From the NCBI GenBank assembly GCA_965200035.1, contig OZ241334.1:682001-746000 (forward strand): a stretch of DNA of 64,000 nt, read 5' to 3'. Below the pieces are notes generated by a model, which was not told the origin of the DNA, did no database searches, and saw only the letters and a program-made list of their open reading frames with translations. Source of the DNA: UBA1952 sp965200035 (GTDB lineage: Bacteria > Bacteroidota > Bacteroidia > Chitinophagales > Chitinophagaceae). This document shows positions 18,434-26,445 of this stretch, piece by piece (position 1 is the first letter of the stretch; every line of letters starts with the position of its first letter). The position numbers were made by a program, and so were the translations under genes.

Positions 18434-18966
18434 CGTCCTAAAATAGGTTGACCGTTATTTGAAGTTAATGAATATCCCTGGTTGAGTAATCGGCCAGGGA
18501 TTTTTTCTTTATGTACCTGATCGGGTGTACTCATACGCAGGCTTAAATGGAGTCTTCTGCTATTATAGATATTTACGCTTTGGGCCAGAAGACTTTTTTC
18601 AGATTGAAGGTCCTATTGCTTTTCAGCGATGTTTATGACCGTAGAGAGCAACAGGTTCTTTGGCTTTTTCTGGGTAAGGGGCTGTTTCCAGCTCTTTGAT
18701 TCGCTGTTCAGGTGTTTTTTCTTTGCCGGTCACTTTAGGTATTGACCAGTTCAAGATACCAGGTTTGCCCAGCAAGCCAAAAACAGTGCTGCGGCCCTGG
18801 ATGCCATAGCGGTACTGGGCCTGCTTGTAGAGGAGCTCGCCCTTTCCATCTCGCCCACTATCCATAACTTAAAGGCCGGCGTGTAATCCCGCTGGGTGCG
18901 CTTACGGTGCGTCACCGTTGTCCGTCCCATAATCAAGTCGATTGGGTGTCCACTTATTTCAGGACG
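18434..18966 (-). mobile_element. Internally deleted IS3-family element
   Basis: About 533 bp bounded by imperfect 19-bp inverted repeats: CGTCCTAAAATAGGTTGAC at 18434-18452 and, on the minus strand from 18966, CGTCCTGAAATAAGTGGAC. Between them lie the start of an orfA and the last part of an orfB of an IS3-family transposase, with everything between deleted. No intact transposase remains, so it could move only if helped by a related copy. Confidence 0.75.
18440..18930 (-). pseudogene. Fused remnants of IS3 transposase OrfA and OrfB
   Basis: On the minus strand from the ATG at 18930 the frame reads MGRTTVTHRKRTQRDYTPAF, then KLWIVGEMER. After a one-base deletion near 18845 it continues in another frame as GELLYKQAQYRYGIQGRSTV and then SIPKVTGKEKTPEQRIKELE, typical of an OrfA helix-turn-helix and leucine-zipper region. 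Beyond the internal deletion, the OrfB C-terminus is readable (SEKSLLAQSVNIYNSRR, HLSLRMSTPDQVHK, about 18600 to 18515) and runs into the end repeat, as often seen in such elements. The DDE catalytic residues are absent. Confidence 0.78.
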
Positions 18967-18976
18967 GGACATAGTA

Positions 18977-19008
18977 AATAAAAAAGCCGACTCTCTCGAA
19001 TCGGCTGT
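18977..19008 (-). terminator. Intrinsic terminator after tRNA-Leu
   Basis: On the minus strand AGCCGA, a 10-base loop and TCGGCT, then a run of T. It lies directly after tRNA-Leu in the direction of transcription. Confidence 0.7.
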
Positions 19009-19014
19009 AACCGG

Positions 19015-19100
19015 TGCCCCAAACGGGAATCGAACCCGTACTCGCCTTACGGCAAACAGGATTTTAAGTCCTGCGCGTCTACCAGTTCCGCCATCAGGGC
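19015..19100 (-). tRNA. tRNA-Leu (anticodon TAA)
   Basis: 86 nt. The acceptor strands GCCCTGA and TTGGGGC pair with two G-U pairs. The anticodon arm CAGGA-CTTAAAA-TCCTG gives anticodon TAA. An extended variable arm (TTGCCGTAAGGCGA) marks a class II tRNA, and the T arm holds GGTTCGATTCC. CCA is not encoded. It lies downstream of tRNA-Gly on the same strand. Confidence 0.93.
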
Positions 19101-19141
19101 ATGCTTCATGCAAAATTAAAAATGCATCAAACAAACTTACT

Positions 19142-19178
19142 CCAAAAAAAAATTCCAAACCTTGAGGCTTGGAATTTA
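19142..19178 (-). terminator. Intrinsic terminator between the tRNAs
   Basis: On the minus strand AAATTCCAAGCC-TCAA-GGTTTGGAATTT followed by a long T run. It separates tRNA-Gly from tRNA-Leu, suggesting separate transcripts. Confidence 0.75.
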
Positions 19179-19182
19179 TCAG

Positions 19183-19255
<73 letters not shown>

Positions 19256-19373
19256 ATTTGTGTTTTAAGAACTTCCGGACTCATTTTGATAACCCTTTGT
19301 CCGTTTTGGGATTGCAAAGATAGATCGGCTTTTTAAAACTCCAAAACTTTTTACCGATTTTTTTTCGGGTCAG

Positions 19374-19381
19374 GTATTTTT
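19374..19381 (+). promoter_or_regulatory. -7 box of ccmB promoter
   Basis: TATTTTTG matches TAnnTTTG and ends only 9 bases before the ccmB ATG, so the mRNA leader would be a few bases long at most. Confidence 0.55.
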
Positions 19382-19390
19382 GTGCTTCCT

Positions 19391-20041
19391 ATGGTTTCTT
19401 TTCTCACGCTTATCCGCAAAGATGTGCTGCTCGAATGGCGGCAAAAACATACGCTCTTCGGAGTGCTGCTGTATACAGGCTGTACGGTATTCGCCATCTA
19501 TATGATGATCGGCCAGCCGGAGCCGGGCGTATGGAATGCCCTCTTCTGGATTACACAATTGTTTATCGCGGTTAATTCCGTGGCCAAAAGCTTTCTGCAG
19601 GAGCCGCCGGAGCGTTTCCGCTACTACTATACACTGGTAAAGCCGGCTTCTTTCTTCCTGGCCAAAATTGTGTACAGCGTGGTGCTGCAACTGCTCATGA
19701 GCCTGATCAGTCTGGCTTTGTTTCGCCTGCTGCTGGGCAGTCCGCTGTCGCAGCCGTGGCTGTTTCTGGTGGTATCACTTACCGGTAGCCTGAGCCTTGC
19801 GGTGGTCTTCACTTTTCTTTCTGCCATTGCCGCCCGCGCGCAGCAGAACAGCGCACTGATGGCCATTCTCGGCTTCCCCCTGATTATTCCTGTATTGATG
19901 ATCCTGAGCAAGCTGGCCTTAAAAGCCATTGCGCCCGTATATCAGCCCGGCTGGTGGAGTCTGGCGCTTACCTTGCTATTGCTCGATGTTCTGGTACTGA
20001 CGCTCGGCATCATATTATTCCCGTTTATTTGGCAGGAATAG
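19391..20041 (+). CDS. ccmB: Haem exporter protein CcmB
   Basis: 216 aa from the ATG; a GTG at 19382 would overlap the promoter box and is rejected. Six hydrophobic segments spread through the protein and the N-terminus FLTLIRKDVLLEWRQKHTLF with DVLLEWR are characteristic of CcmB, the membrane subunit of the CcmAB ABC transporter in system I cytochrome c maturation. CcmC and a CcmD-like protein are encoded shortly downstream, but no ccmA is visible in the window. A dinB-like gene sits between. Confidence 0.9.
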   Translation: MVSFLTLIRKDVLLEWRQKHTLFGVLLYTGCTVFAIYMMIGQPEPGVWNALFWITQLFIAVNSVAKSFLQEPPERFRYYYTLVKPASFFLAKIVYSVVLQLLMSLISLALFRLLLGSPLSQPWLFLVVSLTGSLSLAVVFTFLSAIAARAQQNSALMAILGFPLIIPVLMILSKLALKAIAPVYQPGWWSLALTLLLLDVLVLTLGIILFPFIWQE

Positions 20042-20071
20042 TCCGGATCTCTTTTCAAAAAATTATTTGCG

Positions 20072-20560
20072 ATGAATGATACCACCAGGAAAGGCGCTGT
20101 AGGAGCGTTGCTCGACGAGTATGAGCATGCTGTTGCCGACCTGAAAAAAGTGATCGGAACGATTCCGGATCATAGTCTGACGATCATTACCGATGAGCAG
20201 ACAGGAGATGAAAACTGCCGGTCTGTTCAGGCAATCCTGTCTCATGTGGTCAACTCAGGATTTGGTTATGCTACCAGCATCCATCATCTGAAAGGCCACA
20301 ACACCATCCGTCCGCAAAAGATTTTTCATCAGACCATAAAAGCATATCTGGAAGAGCTGGACCGGATGATTTCTTTCACGGAAAATGTACTTGGTGAGTT
20401 CAGTGACAACGAGTTGGAGGAGAATGAAAATTCACTCAAAATCAAAGCAGGCTGGGGGCAGATTTACGATGTGGAGCAGATGATGGAGCACGCCATCGTT
20501 CATATACTCAGGCACCGCCGACAGTTGGAGCAAATCAAAAAGCAACAATCCTGGCAATAG
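20072..20560 (+). CDS. DinB-family four-helix protein
   Basis: 162 aa, mostly helical. Histidines at AILSHVVNSG and EHAIVHILRHRRQ are in the places where DinB/YfiT proteins bind a divalent metal. Family members are thiol-dependent S-transferases or hydrolases of unknown substrate, often induced by stress. It starts 30 bp after ccmB on the same strand, although a link to haem export is not known. A long inverted repeat follows it. Confidence 0.8.
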   Translation: MNDTTRKGAVGALLDEYEHAVADLKKVIGTIPDHSLTIITDEQTGDENCRSVQAILSHVVNSGFGYATSIHHLKGHNTIRPQKIFHQTIKAYLEELDRMISFTENVLGEFSDNELEENENSLKIKAGWGQIYDVEQMMEHAIVHILRHRRQLEQIKKQQSWQ

Positions 20561-20614
20561 TTTTGCCACCGGGCTTTGAATATTGGAAGAGTTTTTTCGT
20601 GCAGGCTTGCAGCA

Positions 20615-20682
20615 ACTTGTCCTTCCCGAAGAGAATCTCTTATAAAGCGCATACAACCGGATTCCCTTCGGGAAAGACAAGT
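20615..20682. repeat. Long imperfect inverted repeat (stem-loop)
   Basis: Two 23-bp arms, 20615-20637 and 20660-20682, are inverted copies with two mismatches (core CTTCCCGAAG against CTTTCCCGAAGG) around a 22-base loop. It lies between the dinB-like gene and the ccmC promoter, where it could end the upstream transcript or be a REP-like repeat. Confidence 0.7.
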
Positions 20683-20748
20683 CGCTGTGCATTTATACTA
20701 AAACACCATCGTTTTCCCATATTCGCAATAGAATGCGCGCAGACCACT

Positions 20749-20756
20749 TATCTTTG
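20749..20756 (+). promoter_or_regulatory. -7 box of ccmC promoter
   Basis: TATCTTTG, a perfect TAnnTTTG box, 17 bases before the ccmC ATG. It supports the internal ATG at 20773 as the true start. Confidence 0.65.
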
Positions 20757-20772
20757 CACACTTTTATTGCCA

Positions 20773-21537
20773 ATGGCTATCGTATTATCATCGGTGCTCA
20801 CTATTGCTTTTCTCTGGCTGCTCTTCTCGCTCACCAGAAATAAAAGCGACTTACTGATTCACGAATCCTTTTCCAAATGGGCTGCTATGGTGCTTACCGG
20901 CTACACAGTGATCGGCGGTTTTCTGATGAAGGCTCCGAGACTGGACATCGTCAATGAGACGATCCGCAATCTGTATTTCCACGTACCCATGTGGTTTACC
21001 ATGATTTTCCTGTTCTTCCTTTCTTTCCTCAACAGCATTCACTATCTCTCTACCGGCAATCTGAAGTTCGATGCCTATTCGGCTTCCCTGACTAAAGTGG
21101 GCATTTTTTTCAGTATTCTGGGTATGCTCACCGGTATGGAATGGGCCAATTTTACCTGGGGCGCGCCGTGGAGCAATGATCCGAAACAGTTGGGCACTGC
21201 GGTGTGTATGCTTATTTATTTTGCCTATCTGGTATTGCGGGGCGGTGTGAAAGATGAAGAGAAACGCGCCAAGCTGAGCTCGGTGTACAACATTTTTGCC
21301 TTTTGCATGATGATTCCCCTGCTGTGGATTCTGCCCCGTATGGTAGATTCGCTGCACCCGGGCAACGGTGGCAATCCGGGCTTCAACTCTTACGATCTCG
21401 ACAGCCATATGCGCGCGGTATTCTACCCCGCCATCATCGGGTGGATCTGTATGGGACTCTGGTTCTCAAAAATCCACATCCGCCTGCAACTGCTGCGCTA
21501 CCGGCAGGAAGGCTTTCACTTTGACTTTGAAAAATAA
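20773..21537 (+). CDS. ccmC: Cytochrome c biogenesis protein CcmC/CcsA family
   Basis: 254 aa. The longer open frame upstream contains the promoter box and the stem-loop, so the ATG at 20773 is preferred. Six transmembrane segments, the haem-handling sequence TWGAPWSNDP (the tryptophan-rich WWD-type motif) and histidines in flanking loops (FHVPMW, SLHPGNG, DSHMRAV) identify the CcmC family. It handles haem at the periplasmic face and passes it to CcmE. A CcmD-like gene follows directly. Confidence 0.9.
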   Translation: MAIVLSSVLTIAFLWLLFSLTRNKSDLLIHESFSKWAAMVLTGYTVIGGFLMKAPRLDIVNETIRNLYFHVPMWFTMIFLFFLSFLNSIHYLSTGNLKFDAYSASLTKVGIFFSILGMLTGMEWANFTWGAPWSNDPKQLGTAVCMLIYFAYLVLRGGVKDEEKRAKLSSVYNIFAFCMMIPLLWILPRMVDSLHPGNGGNPGFNSYDLDSHMRAVFYPAIIGWICMGLWFSKIHIRLQLLRYRQEGFHFDFEK

Positions 21538-21544
21538 ACATTTC

Positions 21545-21751
21545 ATGCGCCTCAATACATTATTCCTGCTGGCTGTATGCATGCTGCTTTCCACCGTTGC
21601 AGACGCTCAGCAAATGGCCGATACCATGCGCTCCAATGGTAAGATTTACGTTGTGGTTTTGGTATTAGCCACTATCTTTGCCGGCATTATTGGTTTTTTA
21701 ATATACCTGGACCGTAAGGTGGCCCGGCTTGAGAAAAATCAGCACGATTAG
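21545..21751 (+). CDS. CcmD-like small membrane protein
   Basis: 68 aa. A signal-like N-terminus (MRLNTLFLLAVCMLLSTVADA) is followed by a short polar stretch and one transmembrane segment (about residues 36-57, IYVVVLVLATIFAGIIGFLI) with a charged tail DRKVARLEKNQHD. Length, topology and position 7 bp after ccmC fit CcmD, which helps release haem-loaded CcmE. The extra N-terminal hydrophobic segment is common in Bacteroidota versions. Confidence 0.75.
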   Translation: MRLNTLFLLAVCMLLSTVADAQQMADTMRSNGKIYVVVLVLATIFAGIIGFLIYLDRKVARLEKNQHD

Positions 21752-21794
21752 ATCACTTATCTCTTTTTTAAAACCATCAATCAATTACAGCCAT

Positions 21795-23237
21795 ATGGCA
21801 GAAACAGCAACTGCTACACCAAGCACGGCAGCACAGCACTACAGCTTCTTTCAGGGCGTAGAGCGCAACTTTGATAAGGCGGCCGCTTACACCCGTTTTG
21901 AAAAGGGCATCCTTGAGCAGATCAAGGCCTGTAATTCTATCTATCAGATGCGCTTTCCGGTACGTGTGGGCGATAAGGTAGAGGTCATTGAAGCTTACCG
22001 CGTACAGCACTCGCACCACAAGCTCCCATGTAAAGGTGGTATCCGCTACAGCATGGATGTGAACCAGGATGAAGTAATGGCTCTGGCTGCGCTGATGACG
22101 TACAAATGTGCGATGGTAAATGTGCCATTTGGTGGTGCTAAAGGAGGTATCAGAATCAATCCTAAAAATTATACCCCGCTTCAGCTGGAACGCATTACCC
22201 GCCGCTATGCCTCTGAGCTGGTGAAGAAAAACTTTATCGGCGCCGGCATCGACGTTCCCGCCCCGGATTATGGAACAGGCGCACGTGAGATGAGCTGGAT
22301 CGCTGATACTTATGCTACCCTCAATCCTGGTGATGTAAACGCATTGGGCTGCGTAACCGGCAAGCCTGTAACACAGGGCGGTGTGCGCGGACGTACAGAA
22401 GCTACCGGCCTGGGTGTATTCTATGGCATCCGTGAGCTGTGCAACGTAGCAGAAGACATGAAGAAGCTGGGCCTGTCTACCGGCATTGAAGGCAAGAAAG
22501 TAATTGTACAGGGCCTGGGCAATGTGGGCTACCACGCTGCCAAGTTCTTCTACGAAGCAGGTGCGCTCATTGTAGGTCTGGCAGAATACGAAGGCGGCAT
22601 CTATAACGAGAAAGGTCTTGACCTGGAAAAAGTAGTGGCTCACCGTAAGAATACCGGCTCTATCCTCAACTTCGAAGGCTCTGCCAATCATAAGAACAGT
22701 GGCGATGTACTGGAAATGGAGTGCGATATCCTGATTCCTGCTGCGCTTGAAAACGTGATCAATGCAGGTAATGCAGATCGCATCAAGGCTAAGATTGTTG
22801 GTGAAGGCGCTAATGGTCCGCTGACTCCTGAGGCTGATGAAATCCTGAATAAGAAAGGCGCGATTGTAGTGCCGGATATGTACCTGAATGCAGGTGGCGT
22901 AACCGTATCTTACTTCGAATGGTTGAAAAACCTGAGCCACGTACGCTTTGGCCGTATGGAAAAGCGCTATACAGAAAACGTGAATAACCAGATCCTGAGC
23001 TCTGTAGAGGGCCTGGTAGGCAAGAAGGTAAGCGATATCGAGCGCCGTCAGATCCTGCACGGTCCTGATGAGGCTGATCTGGTTTACTCCGGCCTCGAAG
23101 ACACGATGATCGGCTCTTTCCATGAAATCCGCGAATCACTGCTGCACAATGGCATCAATGATATGCGCACTGCCGCATTCGTAGTTGCTATCAACAAGGT
23201 AGGTGGCGCTTACGAAGAGCTGGGTATCTTCCCATAA
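21795..23237 (+). CDS. Glu/Leu/Phe/Val dehydrogenase (glutamate dehydrogenase)
   Basis: 480 aa from the ATG at 21795; the longer frame overlaps the ccmD-like gene. The substrate-binding stretch HHKLPCKGGIRYSMDVNQDEV and CAMVNVPFGGAKGGI contain the conserved catalytic lysines. PAPDYGTGAREMSWI and the Rossmann motif GLGNVGYHAAKFF bind the substrate and NAD(P). It interconverts glutamate and 2-oxoglutarate plus ammonia, most likely. The sequence cannot exclude another branched or aromatic amino acid as substrate. It is monocistronic, with a strong terminator. Confidence 0.92.
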   Translation: MAETATATPSTAAQHYSFFQGVERNFDKAAAYTRFEKGILEQIKACNSIYQMRFPVRVGDKVEVIEAYRVQHSHHKLPCKGGIRYSMDVNQDEVMALAALMTYKCAMVNVPFGGAKGGIRINPKNYTPLQLERITRRYASELVKKNFIGAGIDVPAPDYGTGAREMSWIADTYATLNPGDVNALGCVTGKPVTQGGVRGRTEATGLGVFYGIRELCNVAEDMKKLGLSTGIEGKKVIVQGLGNVGYHAAKFFYEAGALIVGLAEYEGGIYNEKGLDLEKVVAHRKNTGSILNFEGSANHKNSGDVLEMECDILIPAALENVINAGNADRIKAKIVGEGANGPLTPEADEILNKKGAIVVPDMYLNAGGVTVSYFEWLKNLSHVRFGRMEKRYTENVNNQILSSVEGLVGKKVSDIERRQILHGPDEADLVYSGLEDTMIGSFHEIRESLLHNGINDMRTAAFVVAINKVGGAYEELGIFP

Positions 23238-23254
23238 TATCAATCATTTTTTAT

Positions 23255-23287
23255 AAAAGCTGTCCGCAATTGCGGACAGCTTTTTTT
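23255..23287 (+). terminator. Intrinsic terminator of the glutamate dehydrogenase gene
   Basis: AGCTGTCCGC-AATT-GCGGACAGCT followed by seven T; a perfect 10-bp stem. Confidence 0.92.
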
Positions 23288-23383
23288 ATAGGCCACACAG
23301 GGTCGGGACGCGGCAGCGACCTGAACCGCCAAAGGCAATCATAACAATCCAGACAGCGCGCGAAATACCAGGAATTATCCACC

Positions 23384-23391
23384 TACCTTTG
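23384..23391 (+). promoter_or_regulatory. -7 box of ribF promoter
   Basis: TACCTTTG, a perfect TAnnTTTG box, 30 bases before the ribF ATG. No FMN riboswitch is seen. Confidence 0.6.
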
Positions 23392-23420
23392 CGCCACCAG
23401 ACCAATTCGCACCATTATTC

Positions 23421-24341
23421 ATGGCCGTCTTCCACGGAACCGATCATTTACCGAAATTCAAAAATCCAGTCCTGACCATTGGCACCTTCGACGGTGTGCA
23501 TAAAGGTCATCAGGCTATTCTGAAAGATGTGGTGCTGCAGGCGCAGCAGTCAGGCGGTGAAAGCATTCTTATTACCTTTGAGCCACATCCGCGCAAGCTC
23601 ATCTACCCCGATCAGTCGCTGCAACTGCTTACTACGCTTGAGGAGCGCATTCAGCTCATTCAGCAGACGGGCATCGATCATGTAGTGGTTGTTCCGTTTG
23701 ACAAAGCGTTTTCATCGCTCACGGCATCTGCTTATATCCGGGATTTTCTGGTAGAAAAGTTTCATCCGAAGGCCATTGTCATTGGCTACGATCACCGCTT
23801 TGGCCATGACCGTACCGGCGATCTTATATTGCTTAAATCTTTTGGAGAAATCTATGAATTCACTGTTTATGAGCTTCCTGCACAAAAGATCGAGGATGCT
23901 GCAGTGAGCTCTACCAAAATCCGCAAAGCGCTGCTGGCGGGGCAGGTGGAAATGGCGCAGTCGATGCTTGACCGGGTTTATACCCTAAAAGGCATGGTGA
24001 TACATGGAGATAAGATAGGCCGTCAGATAGGCTACCCTACCGCAAATCTGGTGCCCCTGAGCGCAGATCAACTGATACCGGCCAACGGAGTTTATGCCAT
24101 CCGTGTAACGCACAGGGATCACGAATATAAAGCTATGCTCAACATTGGTGTGCGCCCTACGGTATCAGAAGGATTAAAGCTACGTATTGAGGCGCATTTG
24201 TTTGACTTTAACGGTGACCTCTACGATCAGGAAATCATTATCGGCTTTCTGAAGCGCTTGCGCGATGAGCAGAAATTCGGTTCGCTGGATGAGCTTAAAG
24301 CACAGCTCGCTAAAGACGCCGAAGCTGCCCGCGCGATCTAA
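23421..24341 (+). CDS. ribF: Bifunctional riboflavin kinase/FAD synthetase
   Basis: 306 aa, normal length for RibF. The N-terminal adenylyltransferase domain has TIGTFDGVHKGHQAIL (the GxFDGVHxGH signature). The C-terminal riboflavin kinase domain has GDKIGRQIGYPTANL (the GxxxGRxxGxPTAN signature) and GVRPTVSEG. It makes FMN from riboflavin and then FAD in the cytosol. A small gene of unknown function follows by 12 bp. Confidence 0.95.
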   Translation: MAVFHGTDHLPKFKNPVLTIGTFDGVHKGHQAILKDVVLQAQQSGGESILITFEPHPRKLIYPDQSLQLLTTLEERIQLIQQTGIDHVVVVPFDKAFSSLTASAYIRDFLVEKFHPKAIVIGYDHRFGHDRTGDLILLKSFGEIYEFTVYELPAQKIEDAAVSSTKIRKALLAGQVEMAQSMLDRVYTLKGMVIHGDKIGRQIGYPTANLVPLSADQLIPANGVYAIRVTHRDHEYKAMLNIGVRPTVSEGLKLRIEAHLFDFNGDLYDQEIIIGFLKRLRDEQKFGSLDELKAQLAKDAEAARAI

Positions 24342-24353
24342 TCGACCCTATTT

Positions 24354-24608
24354 ATGACGGACGCTCAAACGATGAAAAACGAGGTCGCTTCTGTTGTTCA
24401 AAAACGACTGGCACACCTCAGGCCTATACCGGACAATGAAGGCAACAGGCTATTGCATCCCGATTACAATATTTTGCGCGAGGCGATTCTTGACGCAGAG
24501 CGTGAGCTGCGCACACTCATCCGGGGCGGTGAGGAAGAGGTGCATGAATGGCTGGCTGTGATTCACTATGCACTGGCCGACGAACGGGAAAGACTGTTGA
24601 AGGGATAA
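24354..24608 (+). CDS. Small protein of unknown function
   Basis: 84 aa, mostly charged and helical, no signal peptide or membrane segment, not recognised. It is 12 bp downstream of ribF on the same strand and probably co-transcribed. A second ATG at codon 7 is an alternative start. Glu/Arg-rich helices suggest a small soluble all-helical protein. Confidence 0.55.
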   Translation: MTDAQTMKNEVASVVQKRLAHLRPIPDNEGNRLLHPDYNILREAILDAERELRTLIRGGEEEVHEWLAVIHYALADERERLLKG

Positions 24609-25009
24609 AGCAATATTCGGCTTACTCAAGAAAATATACAGGTTCCAGCCTGGTCATTTCTTCCTCTGTAACTATGCGAGAGCGGATGAGAAAGCGGTAC
24701 CCTAAAGAAATCCCCGGTTGGGCGTAGGCTGAAGCGTTGCCTGATCTTCGCCGCCTACGGCCTACTATATTATAGCCTAAGGCTATCAAATGCCTCAACG
24801 TAGGAGTCAGCCGCACAAGGCTGTGCTGCATCCTACGCCGGACTGGTTACTACAAGTCGCATACGCTGTAGCCTGAGGCTACTGCATTGCACGACGTAGG
24901 ATTCAACCGCACAAAGGCTGCGCTGCATCCCACGCCGAACTGATTACCACAAGCCACCGTATCACTGTAAACAGCGCCGCAGGATTGCGGTAGGCGGAGC
25001 AGCCCAAAG
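24609..25009. other. Non-coding region with structured tandem repeat
   Basis: 401 bp with no credible gene; the open frames here fall in repeats. It is built largely of palindromic and repeated segments (see the 96-bp repeat) and separates the ribF operon from the RHS island. Confidence 0.6.
24773..24963. repeat. Two tandem copies of a 96-bp palindrome-containing unit
   Basis: TAGCCTAAGGCTA at 24773 and TAGCCTGAGGCTA at 24869 start two units of about 96 bp. ACGTAGGA recurs at 24798 and ACGTAGG at 24894, and GCTGCATCC recurs 97 bp apart. Each unit has a short palindrome (GTAGCCT/AGGCTAC type) and an outer stem CGTAGGA...TCCTACG, imperfect in copy two. Related fragments flank both sides. Confidence 0.7.
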
Positions 25010-25549
25010 TTATTTGATCTGATCAGGGTATGCCTCCTGTATCCTATCGATCATTCTATCGCGTGCTTTGAAAAAGCTGTCAGATTTCGATAACGGCCCT
25101 ACAAAAAAGGAAACATATTTAGTCGTACCTAACCTACCGTCCATGAACCTAAAAACGTAAGTTCCAGTACTATCGTGTTTTGAAGAAGCATTTATTGGAA
25201 TAAACAATGTTGGTATTGGATCCTTTTGGGAACTATCTTTATAATAAAAGCTCTGTGATAAATTACCGGTAACTCTTTCAAATTGAGTGTACAGAATGCC
25301 ATTTTCTGGTATCTGGTATATCCTTGTGTCTTTGTCGTACTTTTTAGATTGTCCGTCTTTTTGGTCAAAAAGAACAATTACAGGCCCGTTAAACCCTTTG
25401 TGCATATAGAAATGTTCTTTCTCTGCATCTTTAAGACAGCCAGACAAAGCAAGCGATACCAACGCAATATATAAGCTGTACACAGGATTTACTTTTTTGT
25501 TGAAACATCCCCGCTTTTGGGATCTAATTGAGAAAATTGAGTATTCCAT
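25010..25549 (-). CDS. Lipoprotein, candidate immunity protein of the orphan RHS cassette
   Basis: 179 aa from the only ATG in frame, overlapping the previous gene by 61 bp; a GTG at 25481-25483 is an alternative start. A hydrophobic stretch ending LALSGC is a lipobox, so the mature protein is probably membrane-anchored and periplasmic. The rest (IPENGILYTQFERVTG, FYYKD) weakly resembles the DUF6843 family as I remember it. It lies directly after the toxin-like tip of an orphan RHS cassette, the usual place of an immunity gene. Confidence 0.6.
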   Translation of the reverse strand: MEYSIFSIRSQKRGCFNKKVNPVYSLYIALVSLALSGCLKDAEKEHFYMHKGFNGPVIVLFDQKDGQSKKYDKDTRIYQIPENGILYTQFERVTGNLSQSFYYKDSSQKDPIPTLFIPINASSKHDSTGTYVFRFMDGRLGTTKYVSFFVGPLSKSDSFFKARDRMIDRIQEAYPDQIK

Positions 25550-26445
25550 TGTTCGACAGAGTAGTTTTTGCCATTATTATTTATGTATTGAATGTTTCCA
25601 TCCTTATCAAACCTCACACCTATGCTAAACTTGGACATTAGCGCATTTCCATCACCAGGCAATGAGGTATAGGGGTTTCCATCCGCACCTGAGACACCTA
25701 AAAATACACCGTTCCCTTGCTGATCCATTATGTATGTTTCATTCGCAGGAAATTTATCCCCTCTCACTTCTCCGCTAAAAGTGGCAATGCTACCATTGTC
25801 GCCTAGTTCAGCAACACCAATTACCATGTTGCCTTTTGCATCAATATCGGGTGAGCCGGGAACCTGATTATTATTACCGCTTAAATGAAAGTCCAATGTC
25901 GCTGCACTTGTATTCTTGTTTGCATATTGACTTTTGATGCTAGATGTCATGTTGGCTTCAGAGAAAGATGATGTACCTCGTGACAGGTTCATTGAAAAAG
26001 ACCCTTCCGCTTCTGGTCGTCCAATCTGCGTGATTCCAGCACCCGATAAATTAAGATTGACGCTTCCAGATATCCTGGAACTGGCTTATGGGTCTGTACC
26101 GAATTTTCTATCAGCGCCATCGCCAAGAAAAGGACCACCGAAAATATTGAACGGAGCAAAACTTGCAGAGTGAATTGACACTTTTTCCAGCCCTTCTAAT
26201 TCAACGTGAGTTGTGACATGATTCTCACTGAAGGCATAAGGGCTGTTGTAGATATATTTCTCTGCCAGCGGATCTACACTGATAAACCTGCCGATCTGCA
26301 TATCGTGCATCCGGTACTTGTAGGCGTACCAGTTTAATCCGAGGTCGCTTTCCAGTCTTTGAGACTGGAACTTGATATTGTTCTTCTCATTGGGATTAGC
26401 GCTGTTGGTACTTAACGTCAACCCAAACGGATAGTACCACTGCTG
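25489..26445 (-). pseudogene. Orphan RHS-core fragment with C-terminal toxin-like tip
   Basis: The frame opens directly after the stop codon of the upstream small gene. It reads YYPFGLTL, then LGLNWYAYKYRMHDMQIGRF and SVDPLAEKY, the end of an RHS-repeat core, and NHVTTHVELEGLE. An in-frame TAA at 26086-26088 interrupts it, after which the same frame continues for about 200 codons as a variable tip that is not recognised (IDAKGNMVIGVAELGDNGSI, MDQQGNGVFLGVSGADGNPY). There is no long RHS repeat region and no signal peptide. This is the form of an orphan tip cassette that can replace the tip of a full RHS gene by recombination in the core. The stop codon suggests decay, unless it is a sequencing error. 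Confidence 0.75.

Noticed and set aside
20563..20772. N-terminal extension of CcmC
   Set aside because: The 70 extra codons cover an inverted repeat and a perfect -7 promoter box and contain no membrane segment; CcmC of normal length starts at 20773.
21777..23123. 448-codon open frame antisense to the glutamate dehydrogenase gene
   Set aside because: It mirrors a strongly conserved, full-length gene; its translation has no recognisable domain and reflects the codon bias of the sense strand.
24773..24963. Possible CRISPR array
   Set aside because: Only two units of 96 bp, both imperfect along their whole length, with no short constant repeat, unique spacers or cas genes.
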